Origin: Lottia gigantea
Taxonomy: Eukaryota; Mollusca; Gastropoda; Lottiidae
Reading direction: 5' to 3'
Length of the DNA stretch: 64,000 nt
NCBI RefSeq assembly: GCF_000327385.1
Contig: NW_008708846.1
Location: forward strand, 2,928,599-2,992,598
Part shown: piece after piece, positions 47,701-61,200 of the stretch
Numbering within the stretch: position 1 is the stretch's first letter
Layout: every line of letters begins with the position of its first letter
Notes under the pieces: model-generated
Database searches by the model: none
Seen by the model: only the letters and a program-made list of their open reading frames with translations
Told to the model about the DNA's origin: nothing
Program-made: the position numbers and the translations under genes

Positions 47701-48662
47701 ACTTTTAGGACTACATAAAGATTTTGACAGTAGACGTAACTGTAACATTTGGCCATCAGGGCTCTTTATTAGCCAATTTGATATTTTTAAATATTTGAAC
47801 CTGTTGATTCAGACCACAAAATTAAAAATAAGAGTATTTTATTTGATAATAATTGTCAGATAACTTTGTTTTCAGTACCTGAATAAATTCTCCTATGTGT
47901 CTTGGAGTAGCCTAAATGTCAATCTGACCATCACCAGGAAGATGCCATCAAGGATGTAGCTGTGTCAAAATGGACACAGACAGGACTAAATATATATAAG
48001 AATGTCTCTAAAATATCGGTGAAGGTTAAGACAGTATATAATGGAATGTAAACGATATCTGAATGAAGGAACTGTGTTTTTAATTGATTCAACCAGGCAT
48101 GAAATGAACCTTTTTATCATGATAATAAAAATATATTTAATCCTAACATGTTGTGACTCAAAACTGATTTTGAATCAGGATGTTTATGAAACACAATTGA
48201 GCTATGAACTTTTTATAATATATTTTGTTAAATGAAAATATTTTAATAATAAAAAAATTAAATTTGGATGAATTTAAACTACTTAAGTACACTTTTAATG
48301 GATTGTTAATGGATTGTTGCACCCACAGGTAGCTACCTGTAGTACTTTGCCAATTTTCACTATTTTGAAAATCCAAACTTTGCAGCTTCACCAGGCTCAA
48401 ACCATTTGAGATAGGATGATGAAATTTACACACACACTAGATTGACATGTTAGCTTTGCAATGCCACAAACTGCGATTCCATATCTCCTTTACTTCAGAA
48501 GCGCTGAGCGTTATAGTTTTATCCATGAAAAACAGGATTTTTTGGCACTTTTCCGGAATTGACTTCTATGCAGGGAACTAGGGAGCTAAAAACCAGTTAC
48601 ATCGATTTTCAAGACCATAAAATTTTGACCCAAAAGTGGATTTTGCACCCACAGGTAACTTA
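44775..48662. other. Intergenic or intronic stretch, no gene recognised
   Basis: AT-rich, with scattered splice-like signals (for example TTTGTTTTCAG at about 47,875 followed by a 28-codon frame) that do not match the expected GEF continuation. A family A tail (46,590-46,655) lies inside. Confidence 0.4.
46590..46655 (+). mobile_element. Family A SINE, 3' tail fragment
   Basis: GGCCCAATTTCAGTTGCCCA, then CATGGTGCAGAAAAGTAGGA and a tail ending ACTCCATTCATTTCATTTC. Antisense open frames here (46,434-46,643) come from it. Confidence 0.7.
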
Positions 48663-48764
48663 AATTTCGATGGTGAGCTGTGAACACTATGACTGATTGA
48701 CTTGACTAAAAAATTGCTGTTTCTGAGACTAACGTATGATTGGTAAAAAAAAATGTCCCTTTAA
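48663..48764. mobile_element. Family K MITE, right half
   Basis: TTTCGATGGTGAGCTGTGAA through GACTGATTGACTTGACTAAA to AATGTCCCT followed by TTAA. The left half is missing; unrelated sequence precedes it. Confidence 0.65.
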
Positions 48765-49920
48765 TTGCTGTCATGGGTGTATGTTGCAGTGCCTGGCAAG
48801 CTTTATTAAATTGTGTACGTTATGGTAAATATACATACCATAAATCTTTAAACCAAGTAGCCTTACACAATCAGAACAGCTGTACCTTCAGCTAAGTTAG
48901 TCTTTCCTGCACAAGACCTAAATGCATTCACAAAAATAAAATTTAGACTTAGTGAGTGAATGAAAAGAAGTTCACTCATACCAAAAGGAATTGATAGATG
49001 AGCAGAAGATCAGATTATGTAAAACCTGTGTGATCAAAACTTAACTATAAATTTCAAATATTAACCCTTTGTTTACATCTACACCAACTCCAAGGATTAA
49101 AAGCTGACTAAGTCATTCAGTGTAGACTGACTTGCGTATGAAGGTCTTTGTATAAATTGTTTCTTTAAGTTAATGTTACGTCAAACATTCGCATGTCAGG
49201 CAGTGTGTAGTACATAGGTTATTTATTGACGCATAATGGGTTTTACACCTTTCAGGCATTATAATATATTCTTATCAACTTTTCTTTGTGTTCAATATAG
49301 GTGTAAAAATTCTATTAAAATACAGAATAGCATTTCTTTATCTTTAACCAGTGGAGTTGTATATTGCAATAAAAAAAACTTTTTTATGACAGTGCATTTT
49401 TTATTGTTGTCAATGTATGTGTTATGGTGGCATTTGCATACTTACTGAAGTACTAGGGTTCAATAGCACATTTTTGAACAGAATTTTTGGAATTATTCTC
49501 CATTATTTATCTCTTAGATTACAGGATATAAAAGATTAATTTCAAAATAAAAACAAGTTAAAATGGCTGTAAAATGACTAAAATTTTAATTTCATGAATC
49601 AGAGAAACTTTTCAATATATGTGTTTTAAGTTCAATTTTGAATTATGCAAAATGTGTCATAATAAAGAAGATATTGTAAGAAATGTTCACAGATGGTTAA
49701 ATTTGACAACATTCTTTGATATAAAAAAATACAGAAGGTGTCAGTTGACAAGTTATTTGATTGCTATAAAAGCTTTTTTTTTTTTATAGTAGAGGCACAT
49801 TGTTGAAAACTGACATTTTTCAACAAAAAATTCACAGTATATAGTTAAAATATTGAATGGTTTTTTTGAGGAAATTTTTTGTTCACATACAAGAATTTAG
49901 TCTTTTATTCTGTGATGAAT

Positions 49921-50190
49921 TGAAATGAATGGAGTTTTACATCCAACTCTTCTGCACCTAATTGGGCTTATAATCATTGTGTACTATAAGAGAAAGTTTC
50001 CAGGATTGCAGCATTAACTTACTCTATTTCAATTTCCAGTTGCAGACATTAATGCGCACAGTTAGAAGCACACATGGCCTTGGTTTATTGTCCCATCCAA
50101 ACGACTAGACATCCTGCATCACCAACAGGAGGATGCTTAGACCTTCAGGTTAGCGAGCAAGTGTCTAACTCACTGATCTACTGCGGCATC
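49921..50190 (-). mobile_element. Family A SINE, near full-length copy
   Basis: Reading on the minus strand: a head near GGATGCCGCAGTAGATCAGT, a decayed B-box region, the body with GTCTAGTCGTTTGGATGGGA, and the tail ACTCCATTCATTTCAATTC. This copy joins the tRNA-like head to the long 3' body, showing that head-only and tail-only pieces in the window belong to one family. Confidence 0.75.
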
Positions 50191-51450
50191 CTTCATTTCA
50201 GTTTTGAAAAGCCATGTTATGGTGTTTTGAAAAAAAAAAAAAAGAAAATCACTCATAACTAGTTTGCAAGTCCTTACTGTGATAAAAATTCACTATAGTG
50301 GCAATTGAAAAGATGTGAAATGTAGTTTACAAAATGCATGAAAAAGAATCCAGTTAAAGTTTCCATTTGTTGCTCATCTGGGCAACATGATTGCCACTAT
50401 CTATTGCAATTATGATAGAAAAATTTGACATTTTGATAAGCCATCTGCCTGTAGTCATCATACGGAATTGTTAGGCACAAATTTACTCCTTGGTTCAAGA
50501 GATATGTGTGTCCAAGTTTAAGGATATTAAAGATCGTGAAAAGTCATTGAATTTTATAGTCTTCAGTTTAAGACCCTGTTGATAAAGCTGAAAGATTTTG
50601 AAAACTGACTTTCTATGCAAAATAATCTTGATTGTGTAAGCTTCCTTGTTTTCAATGTACATTTCTGTTTGAACCATCTGCCCATAATGTTTTGATCAGA
50701 AACTATTGTCAGATAATAAAATGACACTGTATCTTAGTAGTGAGTCTGATAAAAGTAAAATGTTACTCATCAACAGGTTTCTATAACAGGATCACTTGTC
50801 ATCAATTGAATTATTACTTAAAGGATGGGTACAGAATTTGAAACCCTTTGAGTGTCTATTTCGCTCTATTCTGTCGTGATATAGTCTCATTTATAACCAA
50901 ATGAAATATAGGCCAATATTATTTGAACTTATTATTTGGAGTTGTTATCTTGTTATATACAAAAACCATGTTTATATTGTATATCCATTGTCGATCCGTA
51001 GAAAACAATCCCATATTTGTGTTGGTATTTTGATATGTTGACGTGAGCTTCATTCATGATCATAAACCATTTCATTATCTTTCTTGAACCTACTGATCAG
51101 TTATTTTTCATTCATAAAATATTTTTGTACCAGGATATTGATTAAGAGAATTCACAAGCAAAAATCTATTTAGATGAACTTAACATGGGGATAAATCTGA
51201 ACAGATAAAATTCCATCTTGTTAAAACTGACTTGGAGGTAAATCATAATCAGCAAAAATTACATCCAGAGAGAACTGGTTTCCAGTTAAATCTGCCCAAA
51301 TAAATGTTTGATTGAGAAGAACTTTGTGGACAGAGCTCTCGAAGGTAGTTAAGATAGGGTGATGAGATTCTGTTATGGTAATAATCATTTATAACAATAT
51401 GGACCCTTTTTCAAATACTGTCAAGTCTCAAACTGACTAAAAGAGAATTC

Positions 51451-52036
51451 NNNNNNNNNNNNNNNNNNNNNNNNNNNNNNNNNNNNNNNNNNNNNNNNNN
51501 NNNNNNNNNNNNNNNNNNNNNNNNNNNNNNNNNNNNNNNNNNNNNNNNNNNNNNNNNNNNNNNNNNNNNNNNNNNNNNNNNNNNNNNNNNNNNNNNNNNN
51601 NNNNNNNNNNNNNNNNNNNNNNNNNNNNNNNNNNNNNNNNNNNNNNNNNNNNNNNNNNNNNNNNNNNNNNNNNNNNNNNNNNNNNNNNNNNNNNNNNNNN
51701 NNNNNNNNNNNNNNNNNNNNNNNNNNNNNNNNNNNNNNNNNNNNNNNNNNNNNNNNNNNNNNNNNNNNNNNNNNNNNNNNNNNNNNNNNNNNNNNNNNNN
51801 NNNNNNNNNNNNNNNNNNNNNNNNNNNNNNNNNNNNNNNNNNNNNNNNNNNNNNNNNNNNNNNNNNNNNNNNNNNNNNNNNNNNNNNNNNNNNNNNNNNN
51901 NNNNNNNNNNNNNNNNNNNNNNNNNNNNNNNNNNNNNNNNNNNNNNNNNNNNNNNNNNNNNNNNNNNNNNNNNNNNNNNNNNNNNNNNNNNNNNNNNNNN
52001 NNNNNNNNNNNNNNNNNNNNNNNNNNNNNNNNNNNN
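51451..52036. other. Assembly gap, 586 N
   Basis: A run of 586 undetermined bases, plus one isolated N at 52,129. It falls between GEF exon 7 and the next gene start and could hide one or more of the missing GEF exons. Confidence 0.99.
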
Positions 52037-53869
52037 TAAGTACTGTGACAGTTTATATTATCTAAGCATGCATGCTTAAACCTTCTACAACCATATGAAT
52101 GACTTCACCTGGCATTTTTTAAGTATTTNTCATACCTTAAAAGGAGGTAGTAAAATAAAACAGTGATATACACATTTAGTTCTCCATCTGTAGATTTGTC
52201 ATTTCACATTGAAGCCCCAAAATCTCGGAAGTGGGGTTTTAGTCAAAACATGGTTTTAGAATATTGTGGCAAAATAACCCTAGTAAAATACGTTTTTTGA
52301 CCAACTTTTCATTCTATATGTAGATGTATCTTTAATTTTCTGCAAGACTCGTATTTTAAGAGTCATTGACCTAAAATTTTTAAATTGTTAAAAGCCATGT
52401 ATGAAGACGTCATATTACTGACCCCTTTTTTTCTTTAAAGGGAGTGGCTAGAATAATGAGTAATTTACATAGATGAAAGTTTTGAGAAACCTCTTTAAAT
52501 CTTTGCTAAGCCAAGATGATATTTAGGCTAATCCTTATGAAACTCATCTTTATAGATAACAAAACATAAAAATAGCATTTAAGATATCGTGTTATACTTT
52601 AATGACCATAATTTTAACTTCAATTAGCCTGGCTGTTATCAATGAGGATTTTTTCTAAATAAGAGCTTTCCTTGTGGTTTTCATAGGAAAGCACAACAAA
52701 TTACCTTTTTGTTTCTCTGCAATATAGATTATGACAATTAAGCAAGATTTTCTTCAGTTTTAATGCAATTTAATTTTTTCATAAAAAGAGATAAATTAGT
52801 CTTTGAACTTTTAAAAAAAAATTATAAATGAGGCATGGTTCATTCTTTGAGACATGTTGAAGGGCAGTTGACGAGATCTGTTCTTGACGAAATTCAAATT
52901 AAGTAAATTTAAGTTGAAAACCAACATGTACCTATCCAAATCTATAAGAAATATGAAAGAAAAAATTGGAAAGACATGAAATGACCCAATAGATCCTGCA
53001 CCTTCCTCCCTAATATTCATCTTGAATCATTGAAGATATAAATTTTGGACAGAAAGTTTTGGATGAGATAGAGTAAGCACATGATTCTGCAAAACAAACT
53101 GAATCTGCCAATATAGCATTTGAGAAAAAACTTGTTCTGAGGATAAATTTTAATACTGCCCTGGGATTGGACCAATGATCTCAAATTTATTGTCAATAAC
53201 TGGTTCATTTTAGCCGGCAAGTCACACCTTTCAAATGAGATATTAAATTGAATATTATGATCTCCATTTCAAAAGAGCTGAACAATGGTCTCTTTTCACA
53301 GACATGTAATGTTCAATACACATGGATAAATGGCCCAATAAAATTGAAGTTAAATAGTTATGTATGGTGAAGACATGATCACTCTAAAGAGAATTACATT
53401 CTGATATACAATAGCATTCAAAATGTATACAGTATTGTTAGGTCTGATTGTAAAGGTGTCAATTTAACTTCAAAATCTTTAAATAAGATTGATCAATTCT
53501 TTCCAAAAGATCTAAGGCATGTGAAAACTACCAAAAAGCAAATTTTGCATGATTGTTTGAAATTTTGAGAAAAACAACCAAAAATAAAGAGACATATAAA
53601 CTCTTATACTACAGTTTTTTGGTGTTTCTTAATTTTCTCCTCGGCCTGTCTTTCGTAAGTTCAATCACTTAATATTCTGTAATTGTTTTCGACAGTATTT
53701 TAATTAGAACTTTTAAATCAAATATTTTTATACTATCAAACTTTAATGTCAAAGAAAAAACCCTTGACATTTTGAGCCAGTAAAAAAATATGTTTGCAAT
53801 GTGCACTTTAGCTGCATCTTTTTTTTTATTATCTCTTTTATGTAGGTAGAATTATAAATACCAAATTTA
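52037..53869. other. Stretch after the gap, no gene recognised
   Basis: AT-rich. No exon with matching phase and DH or PH resemblance was found on the plus strand, and no clear minus-strand gene. Confidence 0.4.
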
Positions 53870-53950
53870 AAGGGATTGTTTGTAAAGTTTTTATGTGTAT
53901 CGGGGATACTCATAGCATCAATTTGCACAATTTCAATTTTCATTCCGACA
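53870..53950 (+). repeat. Dispersed repeat, family D copy 2
   Basis: GTTTTTATGTGTATCGGGGA followed by TACTCATAGCATCAATTTGC matches 41,810-41,880. An AAAGGGATTG block precedes it. Family unknown. Confidence 0.55.
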
Positions 53951-54330
53951 TTGTGGTTCTTGCAATACCACGAAAACTAACACATTTTAAAGAAGGGAGC
54001 TACCATAAGTTATTATTGATATCTACAGATGTGTTTGATCAGGGTGACTACAAGGATTAATTTTAACTTCTTCAAGAAGAGTTCCACAGATAACTGTGCC
54101 TAGAACGCTTTTCATTTACACTACAACTGAAGAACCGTCCTCACACTACTTAATTTGAGTAGTAATGTAAATGGGCACATTTACCAAGAAAGGAACGCTG
54201 GTCTTTCCAATGGAAGGGTAGCCCTTCTTTTCTATTTGTGTTTCTGCTACTGAAGCAACTGTCGTTAACTTATTAAATTTCCAGCTGTCACAAGATCTTT
54301 AAGTGAACAACCTCTAGCACATGAGGTCTT

Positions 54331-54400
54331 CATTTATTGTCCTTTCCTAAAGACACCCTTTTTGCTGTGGTCCCTGCTTATCACTGACGGGGAGAAACCT
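54331..54400 (-). mobile_element. Family A SINE fragment
   Basis: TTTATTGTCCTTTCCTAAAG, then GTCCCTGCTTATCACTGACG, GGGAGAAACC. A diverged internal piece of the body. Confidence 0.5.
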
Positions 54401-54746
54401 GTTAGAATATGTAATAAGAAAAAGGTTTGTTCATTATCTCTGTAATAAGGAAACATGTGTAGTCAACTAATGACATGAATGGTAGTTTGGTCAACCAAAA
54501 CACATCAATTTCCGCTCATTAATTTTATAGAATATTTTCTCTTATTAAGATGATCCCACGTCAATGGTCAGATATAATACTGGTCACTATATATTACTAT
54601 GTCAATGTCCAGTATATATTGGTCAATGACCAAAACATAGGAGTGTTTGATTTGCTTATTATTTCCTTAGATAATCTTACAAACCATTTCTTTTAATAAT
54701 GTCTCGAAAATAATTTTTGGAATCCATACTCTCATTTGACGACAGT

Positions 54747-54786
54747 GGTTTTTGACTGGTTTTTGACTGGTTTTTGACTGGTTTTT
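54747..54786. repeat. 11-bp tandem repeat
   Basis: GGTTTTTGACT is repeated about 3.7 times without mismatch. Perfect copies imply recent expansion. Confidence 0.8.
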
Positions 54787-56213
54787 GCTATAGAATTTTC
54801 AAATGCATATTAGAATGGAGTAAGGGCCATGGAAATAAAAAAAAGTTTCATATTTTTCAAAAAGTGTCAATATAAATTTGATTGCAAATTCACCTTAGAA
54901 CAATTATTAGTGGTACATATATATGCATATTAATGAAGGTAAGAACTTGTCTTGTAACACCTGCCATCTTGCAATATGCCTTTTGTTACTCCTTTATTTC
55001 AAACGCTATTTCTGTGCCTTTCGTTAGATGTCAGTGTTTACAATTTCTATATAAATTTTTAGTAATTCAAAAAAAGATCTGAGAATTCTGCTTTAAAACT
55101 TTAAGATTTATATAGTATCAATATTATATTTGTTGTGATATTAAATTTATTTGAAAATTATTAGTGTGTAATTTAATAAGCTTGAAAGTGTGTTTAAAAA
55201 CAGGACAAGACCAGTAATGGCCCACTTGAATAGTAAATAACACATTGATAAAATTGTATCCAAAACAGTTTAGGTTGTCAATAAGTATCTGGGAGTGTAC
55301 TCAGTGACTCTCACTCCCTTGTCAGAAGAAATGAGGATGGACAAGGGGAAGAATATTGACAATGGTAGGGGGTAAATTGATAAACTAGTCTACCTTGTCA
55401 ATCAACTGATAGCAGACAACAATCAGCCTTCGGCATGCTTAATTGAATTTCCGCTTTTAGTCATGACACACTCGTCTTTAGAAAAGAATAAAAGTTGAAC
55501 CTGTTGATTTCTAAATCACAATAGATGACAACCAAAAACAAAACATACAAAATACTGAAACTTTAAGTTTGACTACAGTCGACAATTATTTTCATCTAGT
55601 TTTTTTGGAACCTTCATTAATGCAGAAATCACATGAATACATTGAATTTCCCTTTTAATGAAAGTGTTAAACATAATTTTTGCTTTAAATTATTTTTCAA
55701 ATATCATTCCGGTGATATTTTAATTGGCAGGTGTTTCTCAAAGATGTAATCCCTAAAGTTGAAATTTCAGGACTATCAACCTTTAAGTATATCCCTTTCA
55801 GTGAAAAATATTTATTTATAGCCCATTGACCATGTATCTAGCTTGATTAATTTGTGGGCATTGTTTTAAGGCTATTGTTGTTTACATGTATCAATGTCCT
55901 ATAATGACCCAATAGGTGTTGAGACCTTCAGGCTATTTGTCACAAGGTAATCATTAGTGGTCCTATACAAATTCTCTACCTTTCAACCATATCCCAACAC
56001 TGGTGTGATTCATATAGAAATCTTGTCTTTTATCGTATTTTTCACCTCACCCATTCATAACTTTACATAGTATATTAACCAAATATATTTTGGTTATCCA
56101 AAAGGCTTCAGTGTTTTCAAATTAAAGGTTGGCTCTCCTAAATATTTGAATCAAAGTTTGGTATAGTCATTAAAAACAGATATATAACTTGCTTCTCTGT
56201 TCAAACAGGGCTT
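54787..56213. other. Stretch without recognised features
   Basis: AT-rich sequence with no supported exon or repeat. Confidence 0.4.
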
Positions 56214-56440
56214 CAGGGTTCAGTCGCGGCATAGGTTGAGATAATACCTTCGGATTTTTCAACTTGTTTCCCCCTGTCAGTGATGCATCTAAGAGGGGCT
56301 GACATGGAAAAAAAGTCTCCAGGAAATAGAAAAAGAGCAGACTGATGCCACTTTCTCTCTTTGCACCCTGCATGGTGTTGCCTGTCTTCATTAGCCCACA
56401 TGCTGCAAAAAAGTAGGACGTAATACTCCATTTCATTTAA
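56214..56440 (+). mobile_element. Family A SINE, 5'-truncated copy
   Basis: It begins inside the B box (CTTCAGGGTTCAGTCGCGGC), then has the whole body: AGATAATACCTTCGGATTTT, CCCCCTGTCAGTGATGCATC, GCACCCTGCATGGTGTTG, and the tail AGTAGGACGTAATACTCCAT. 5' truncation is usual for LINE-mobilised copies. Open frames on its minus strand are repeat-derived. Confidence 0.8.
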
Positions 56441-56898
56441 TGTTTTTCCAAATTGTGCTTCTGAAAAATGTACAAAGCCCAATAGTATGCATTATTATAT
56501 ACATTCACTTTTTTGTGTTGTTGTTTTACTCGAGTGCTTAAAAGGCATTTTCTAGTCTATCTTCTTTTAATCTGAAAGTTTACCTTTAAATATTATTTAC
56601 ACTTCCTGCTTTCAAATTTTTCCTTCTCTTTTGGGCTGTAAATGAAAGAGCTTATATTGAATATTTTGTTATCTTGTTTGTAAAAATGACTTTAAAGTTT
56701 TAATTTATTACCACAAACAAAATTTATTTCAAATGAAAACATGTAAATAATTTGTCGTCTGCTAATGAAATCAATAAACAATGTAGATATACAATTTAGA
56801 TATAACAAACTGGAAAACTTATGGGTGACATCATATCTTCCTTCAACCCTAGAGAGGTGTATTATTTATATACATAGATATACACAAGTATGTCAAGT

Positions 56899-56930
56899 AT
56901 TATATATATATATATATATATAGATATATA
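56899..56930. repeat. AT dinucleotide microsatellite
   Basis: About 12 AT repeats followed by an interrupted TAGATATATA. Confidence 0.9.
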
Positions 56931-57065
56931 CCTTATTGTCACGCTTGGTAGCCTATGAGTCTTACTCTCTTTAATGTTGTCAATGAAGGTAAACTAGTAT
57001 AGCTCACTAGAAGCCAGCTTAAGTCAACATGTGTAACATGCAGTTACTTTGACCATTATTTCAGC

Positions 57066-57215
57066 CCATCAAAGGGTTTCAGTGTCAACAAGCACGTCAA
57101 CGGATGATTTTCAGTAGGAAGATACTCAGGAGTTGGTGACCAGAAGTTATCAAGGTGTATCAAGGATATAACACCCGGTTTTGTTGACATGAAGGCCGGA
57201 CTGTGAGGATAACAA
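57066..57215 (+). other. Candidate noncoding 5' exon of the downstream gene
   Basis: A patch richer in G and C than its surroundings follows a good acceptor-like tract (GACCATTATTTCAG) and ends before a donor-like GTAAAG at 57,216. The next coding exon begins just after an acceptor (CCTTCAG at 58,221), so an upstream 5' exon is required or at least likely. The link is by position only. Confidence 0.25.
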
Positions 57216-58223
57216 GTAAAGATTCTGAGGGTTATATTTCAAACTACAGTCTTGTCAGTGTAAAGGATGGATATTTGATGAAGTGTTTCGAAGGAATTTT
57301 TATTTTTATATCTTATCAGAAGGACTCCTCACATAGCACAGCTTACATTGCAGGAAGAAATATACAGGTGGCCCAATTTAAAATATGTGTACAAAATGTT
57401 TTTAAATTTCGTTTCGAGTGAAAGATTGTGTTTTTGTGGACATCATTTGTAACAATATTAGCTGGAATTTTAAGGCGTATCTAACAAAAATATGAATTTC
57501 ATAACAAAAAAAGTTGAGGTGTGAGTTAAATTTATGATATTAATAGATACTATGTGAGTCAGTTCGTGCCTTCATAAATGAAATATTTTGGATCATTTTG
57601 TTAATGGATGAAATCTGAAATTATTTTGTTTGAAATCCATGGACTATAAATTTGCTGGAATAATTTGTAGAAGATCTGAATACTGGATGAATGAATCACC
57701 TTTGAATTGTGTAATACCAAATCTTTTTTTTTCGAGTCTGTATTTGTTATTACAGAGGATCAGTCCAAATATTTTGTTAATCTGAATTTGTGGCCAAGAG
57801 AAAAATGTGGATTGAAGGGGATTAGGAAAGACTAGTGGTGTTGTTAAGCTGTGATTAGGAATGAGTGACTATTGTTTAGCCCAATGGCTAGATAAAGTTT
57901 ACAAATAGCTTGTATGAATAACATGAAGCATTACCAAATTCAACTTTGTGTTTACAAACATTCCTTTATGGTGATTTGACTTAAAATTGACTTAAACTTG
58001 TGTTTATCTTGGATTCATTCATTCATCTAACTTGATTTTTTATTGAGTAAACTTTTTTGTGGAAAGGATAAATGATTAAGATATAAGTTGGACTCTTGAA
58101 AAATGAATTTTTTAGTGAAAATATTTTCAATGTGGATTTGTGATTTGAGTAATCACATGGATGACATTTTTTAAAAATTTTGACAAGGATGTAGACATAG
58201 TTAACCATAGTTAACCTTCAGTT

Positions 58224-61200
58224 ATGTCGTCTGCTAGTTTGGACATACTGTCTTTAACAGCAGTCAAAGATACCAGTGATGATTCCTCAGTTAGTGAATT
58301 GTCAGACATCTTGAACTTTTCCAATGTCAGTTCTTCTGATCTATCACCTTCAGTTGAACTACGATGCAAACGCTACTCTCCAAACCCAGATTCAGCAGAA
58401 AAAAAAGACTTGCGTGGCAGACGTAAAACACGCATGGCACCACAACCACCAGGACATGGTATGAGGAGATCTGTGACTGACAGCGGATTGAGTCGTAGCA
58501 GGAGTTTTAACTCAGACAAGACTAGAAATCAAGTCATAAAACAAGCGTCTACAGACTCTGACAGTCAAGTCTCACAATATTTGGACTTGGACAATAATAA
58601 TAAAAATGAAAAAGAGACTCCTTCATCTCTAAGAGGTGTGCCCAGAGACAAATCTAGGTTTAAGGCTTTGAAAGACGCTTTACGTTCTCCAAGACATATC
58701 AGGAAAAATTCTCGTCAAGAGAAGACCCTCCAAAACAGTCCAAGTCCTAGTTTAAGTAAATTTCGTGTGAAAAGGACTCCTGTAACTATTGTGTCAGAAA
58801 ATTTAACTTTTGGAATATTATCAGACTATGTTAATAATGAATGTGAATTTGAGGTGAGTGTGTTTTCAAATGGCTTTTTAAAAATGTAGACAGGAAACCA
58901 CATCCCCCCAACTTTAAATGTAAAATGTAAGAATGCAGGTGGGTGGGATAGGGTATCATTATTATACTTCTGTTGATAATGAATGATACACTGTATTCAA
59001 ATGAACACAATTTAAATAGCCTTCAATGCAAAAACCCCCTTATTTTAAAGAATAGTGTATATATAGAGCAGTTAATCTTTCAGATCTATCCAATTTAGTT
59101 GTAACTGTGCAATTATTGACAACACAAATAATATACAATTATCACATCAAGGATAGACTCAAACATGCAGTATAATGTTACAAAAGCACTTAATAAAACA
59201 CATTTTGAAAATTTAATGGTCAAATTTCATAAATTTAATTCATGAAAATATTTAACATCACCAAAGAATTGTTTTTAGAAATGAAAAATTCCCTTAAAAA
59301 CCATATTATTTTAAGGCAAGACATGAACCCAATTTAATGTTCACAATTATATTTACATCCTTGTTTATTTGACATCACATTCAAAGTCATGAGTAAGCTG
59401 GCAATTTTGGTTGGTAAATTAAGATTTCAAGAAAGAATGGAAGAACCATTTTTTACAAAAACTTGGGTTCCGATCTCGATCAGCATGTGAAAGTCTGAAT
59501 ACCTTGAATAAGTCATCTTCATTCATAATTCCTGTCAACCCAACTGTAAACGGATACGGATAATTTAGGAAAGATCAATGCTAAGAGGTTTAGCCAAGGA
59601 CTAGCTGGTAGAAAGGATCCTTAACCTAAGTTGTCATCCTTGTAAAATATAGTTGTTTTTTTCTTTCTTTTCATTAATTATGGATTGGGTTACAATTAGT
59701 CTTATTCCAAAAATCTCATCATCACTTCTTAGTTGAAAGTGATTTATATGGTAATCAAAAAAAATCAAAAGGACCGAATTTTTTTGATGGTAGAAGCTGT
59801 TGTGGTCATTTTCAGTTTTAAAATAAGTCAAAATATTGTTAATATGGATCTTAGGCTGATGACTGTGGAAAATGTGGTTGGTTGTGAATCCTGGAACATT
59901 GGGCCAGTTGTTCATTGTACAGACCGTTTCTTTTTTTTTAATGGTGACATTCATGGGCACCTGTGTGGTTTTTTTGTTTTCAATTCAATTTATAGTTTAC
60001 ATATTTCATAAAGCAAGGAAAAGAAAAAATATAAAAGTAGTTGTTAATTGTAAGTAGCCTTGGTTTTAAAATGTGCAAGGTTTTCAAATGTTATTAGAAT
60101 AAAAGGTTAGAGCACTGGAAAAAAAAGTTAGTCTGAATTCTTTAAATGTCAATGATCGGACAAAACATGTGATCTGAATGAAGAATTCAACTTAACAATG
60201 CACCAGAAGACAATTGAAACTTTTGAAATACACATTGTTCATGACTTAAGAGGTTTTTAGCAAACGTCTTAAAAATGGCAATCACATACCAAAACTACAA
60301 CAAAATGTCAGCCAAAATCAGTGAGTCGTACTTCGGTGACCTATGACCTGATTAGGCGTAGATTAAGTGGGATCTTCAGATAATTATCTCATGCGTACAA
60401 ATTTACTGTTGTTACTCACGTTTTTTTTTTCATTCACTTTCACTTCAAATGAAAATACATATTTAACTTTTGAATCATTGAGTTTTCGGTTCAAGAGTTT
60501 TCAATCTCCGTTTGATTTGATGTTTACTGTGTTTGACTATAAAACCCACTAAATCTGTTTTTTTCCAGATATTTCATGCTTAATGCACTGAATGCTCTTA
60601 TGTAAAATAGATTTTTTTTCATGTCTGAAATTTCATGTACCATTTTACATATGAAATATATTCAAAAGAAATATGTCATGGGTATAATATATGAATGTAC
60701 AAGCCATCCTCGTGAAAATCTGTGTTTTTGGTGGTTCCTCTAGATTTGGGAAACACTGCACCATCTATGATAGCTGATTCTATCTACTATGATAATAATT
60801 ACACTTTAAACTATATATTGTTTAAAGATCCCTCGACAGTTGGAAATAAAAAAAGAGCAGGCTAATGCTGCTGTCCTGGCAACATTTCCCACATTGTACC
60901 CTGCATGGCGATGCATTAGCCCACATTGTGCAGAAAAGTAGGACGTAAAACTCCATTCATGTCATTTCATAATTAGAGAGTTGTATAACACAAGCAACTG
61001 ACAGTTACTGACCTTTCAGTGGTTGACGCACCGAGATGCTGCCAGTTTCAAGTTCGAAAGGAGCCAGAATTGTGAATACTTTTCACAAATTGTCATTTCT
61101 GGTGGATGTCTTTAGTTATGTTGTTGAATCATATATATATGATATATTTGGCCTCTAGAAAATGATAGATGTAAAATTTTATTTAAAGAAATAACCATAA

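Noticed and set aside
47877-47960. Exon-like stretch after TTTGTTTTCAG, 28 open codons ending in a stop
   Set aside because: It does not resemble the expected DH continuation, has no donor and no nearby polyadenylation signal.
48792-48895. Open frame after TGTATGTTGCAG
   Set aside because: Weak acceptor and no donor in the useful phase; it does not match DH or PH sequence.
56170-56482. Two overlapping open frames of 88-89 codons on the minus strand
   Set aside because: They read the antisense of the family A SINE at 56,214-56,440; a similar frame appears antisense to the copy at 46,590.
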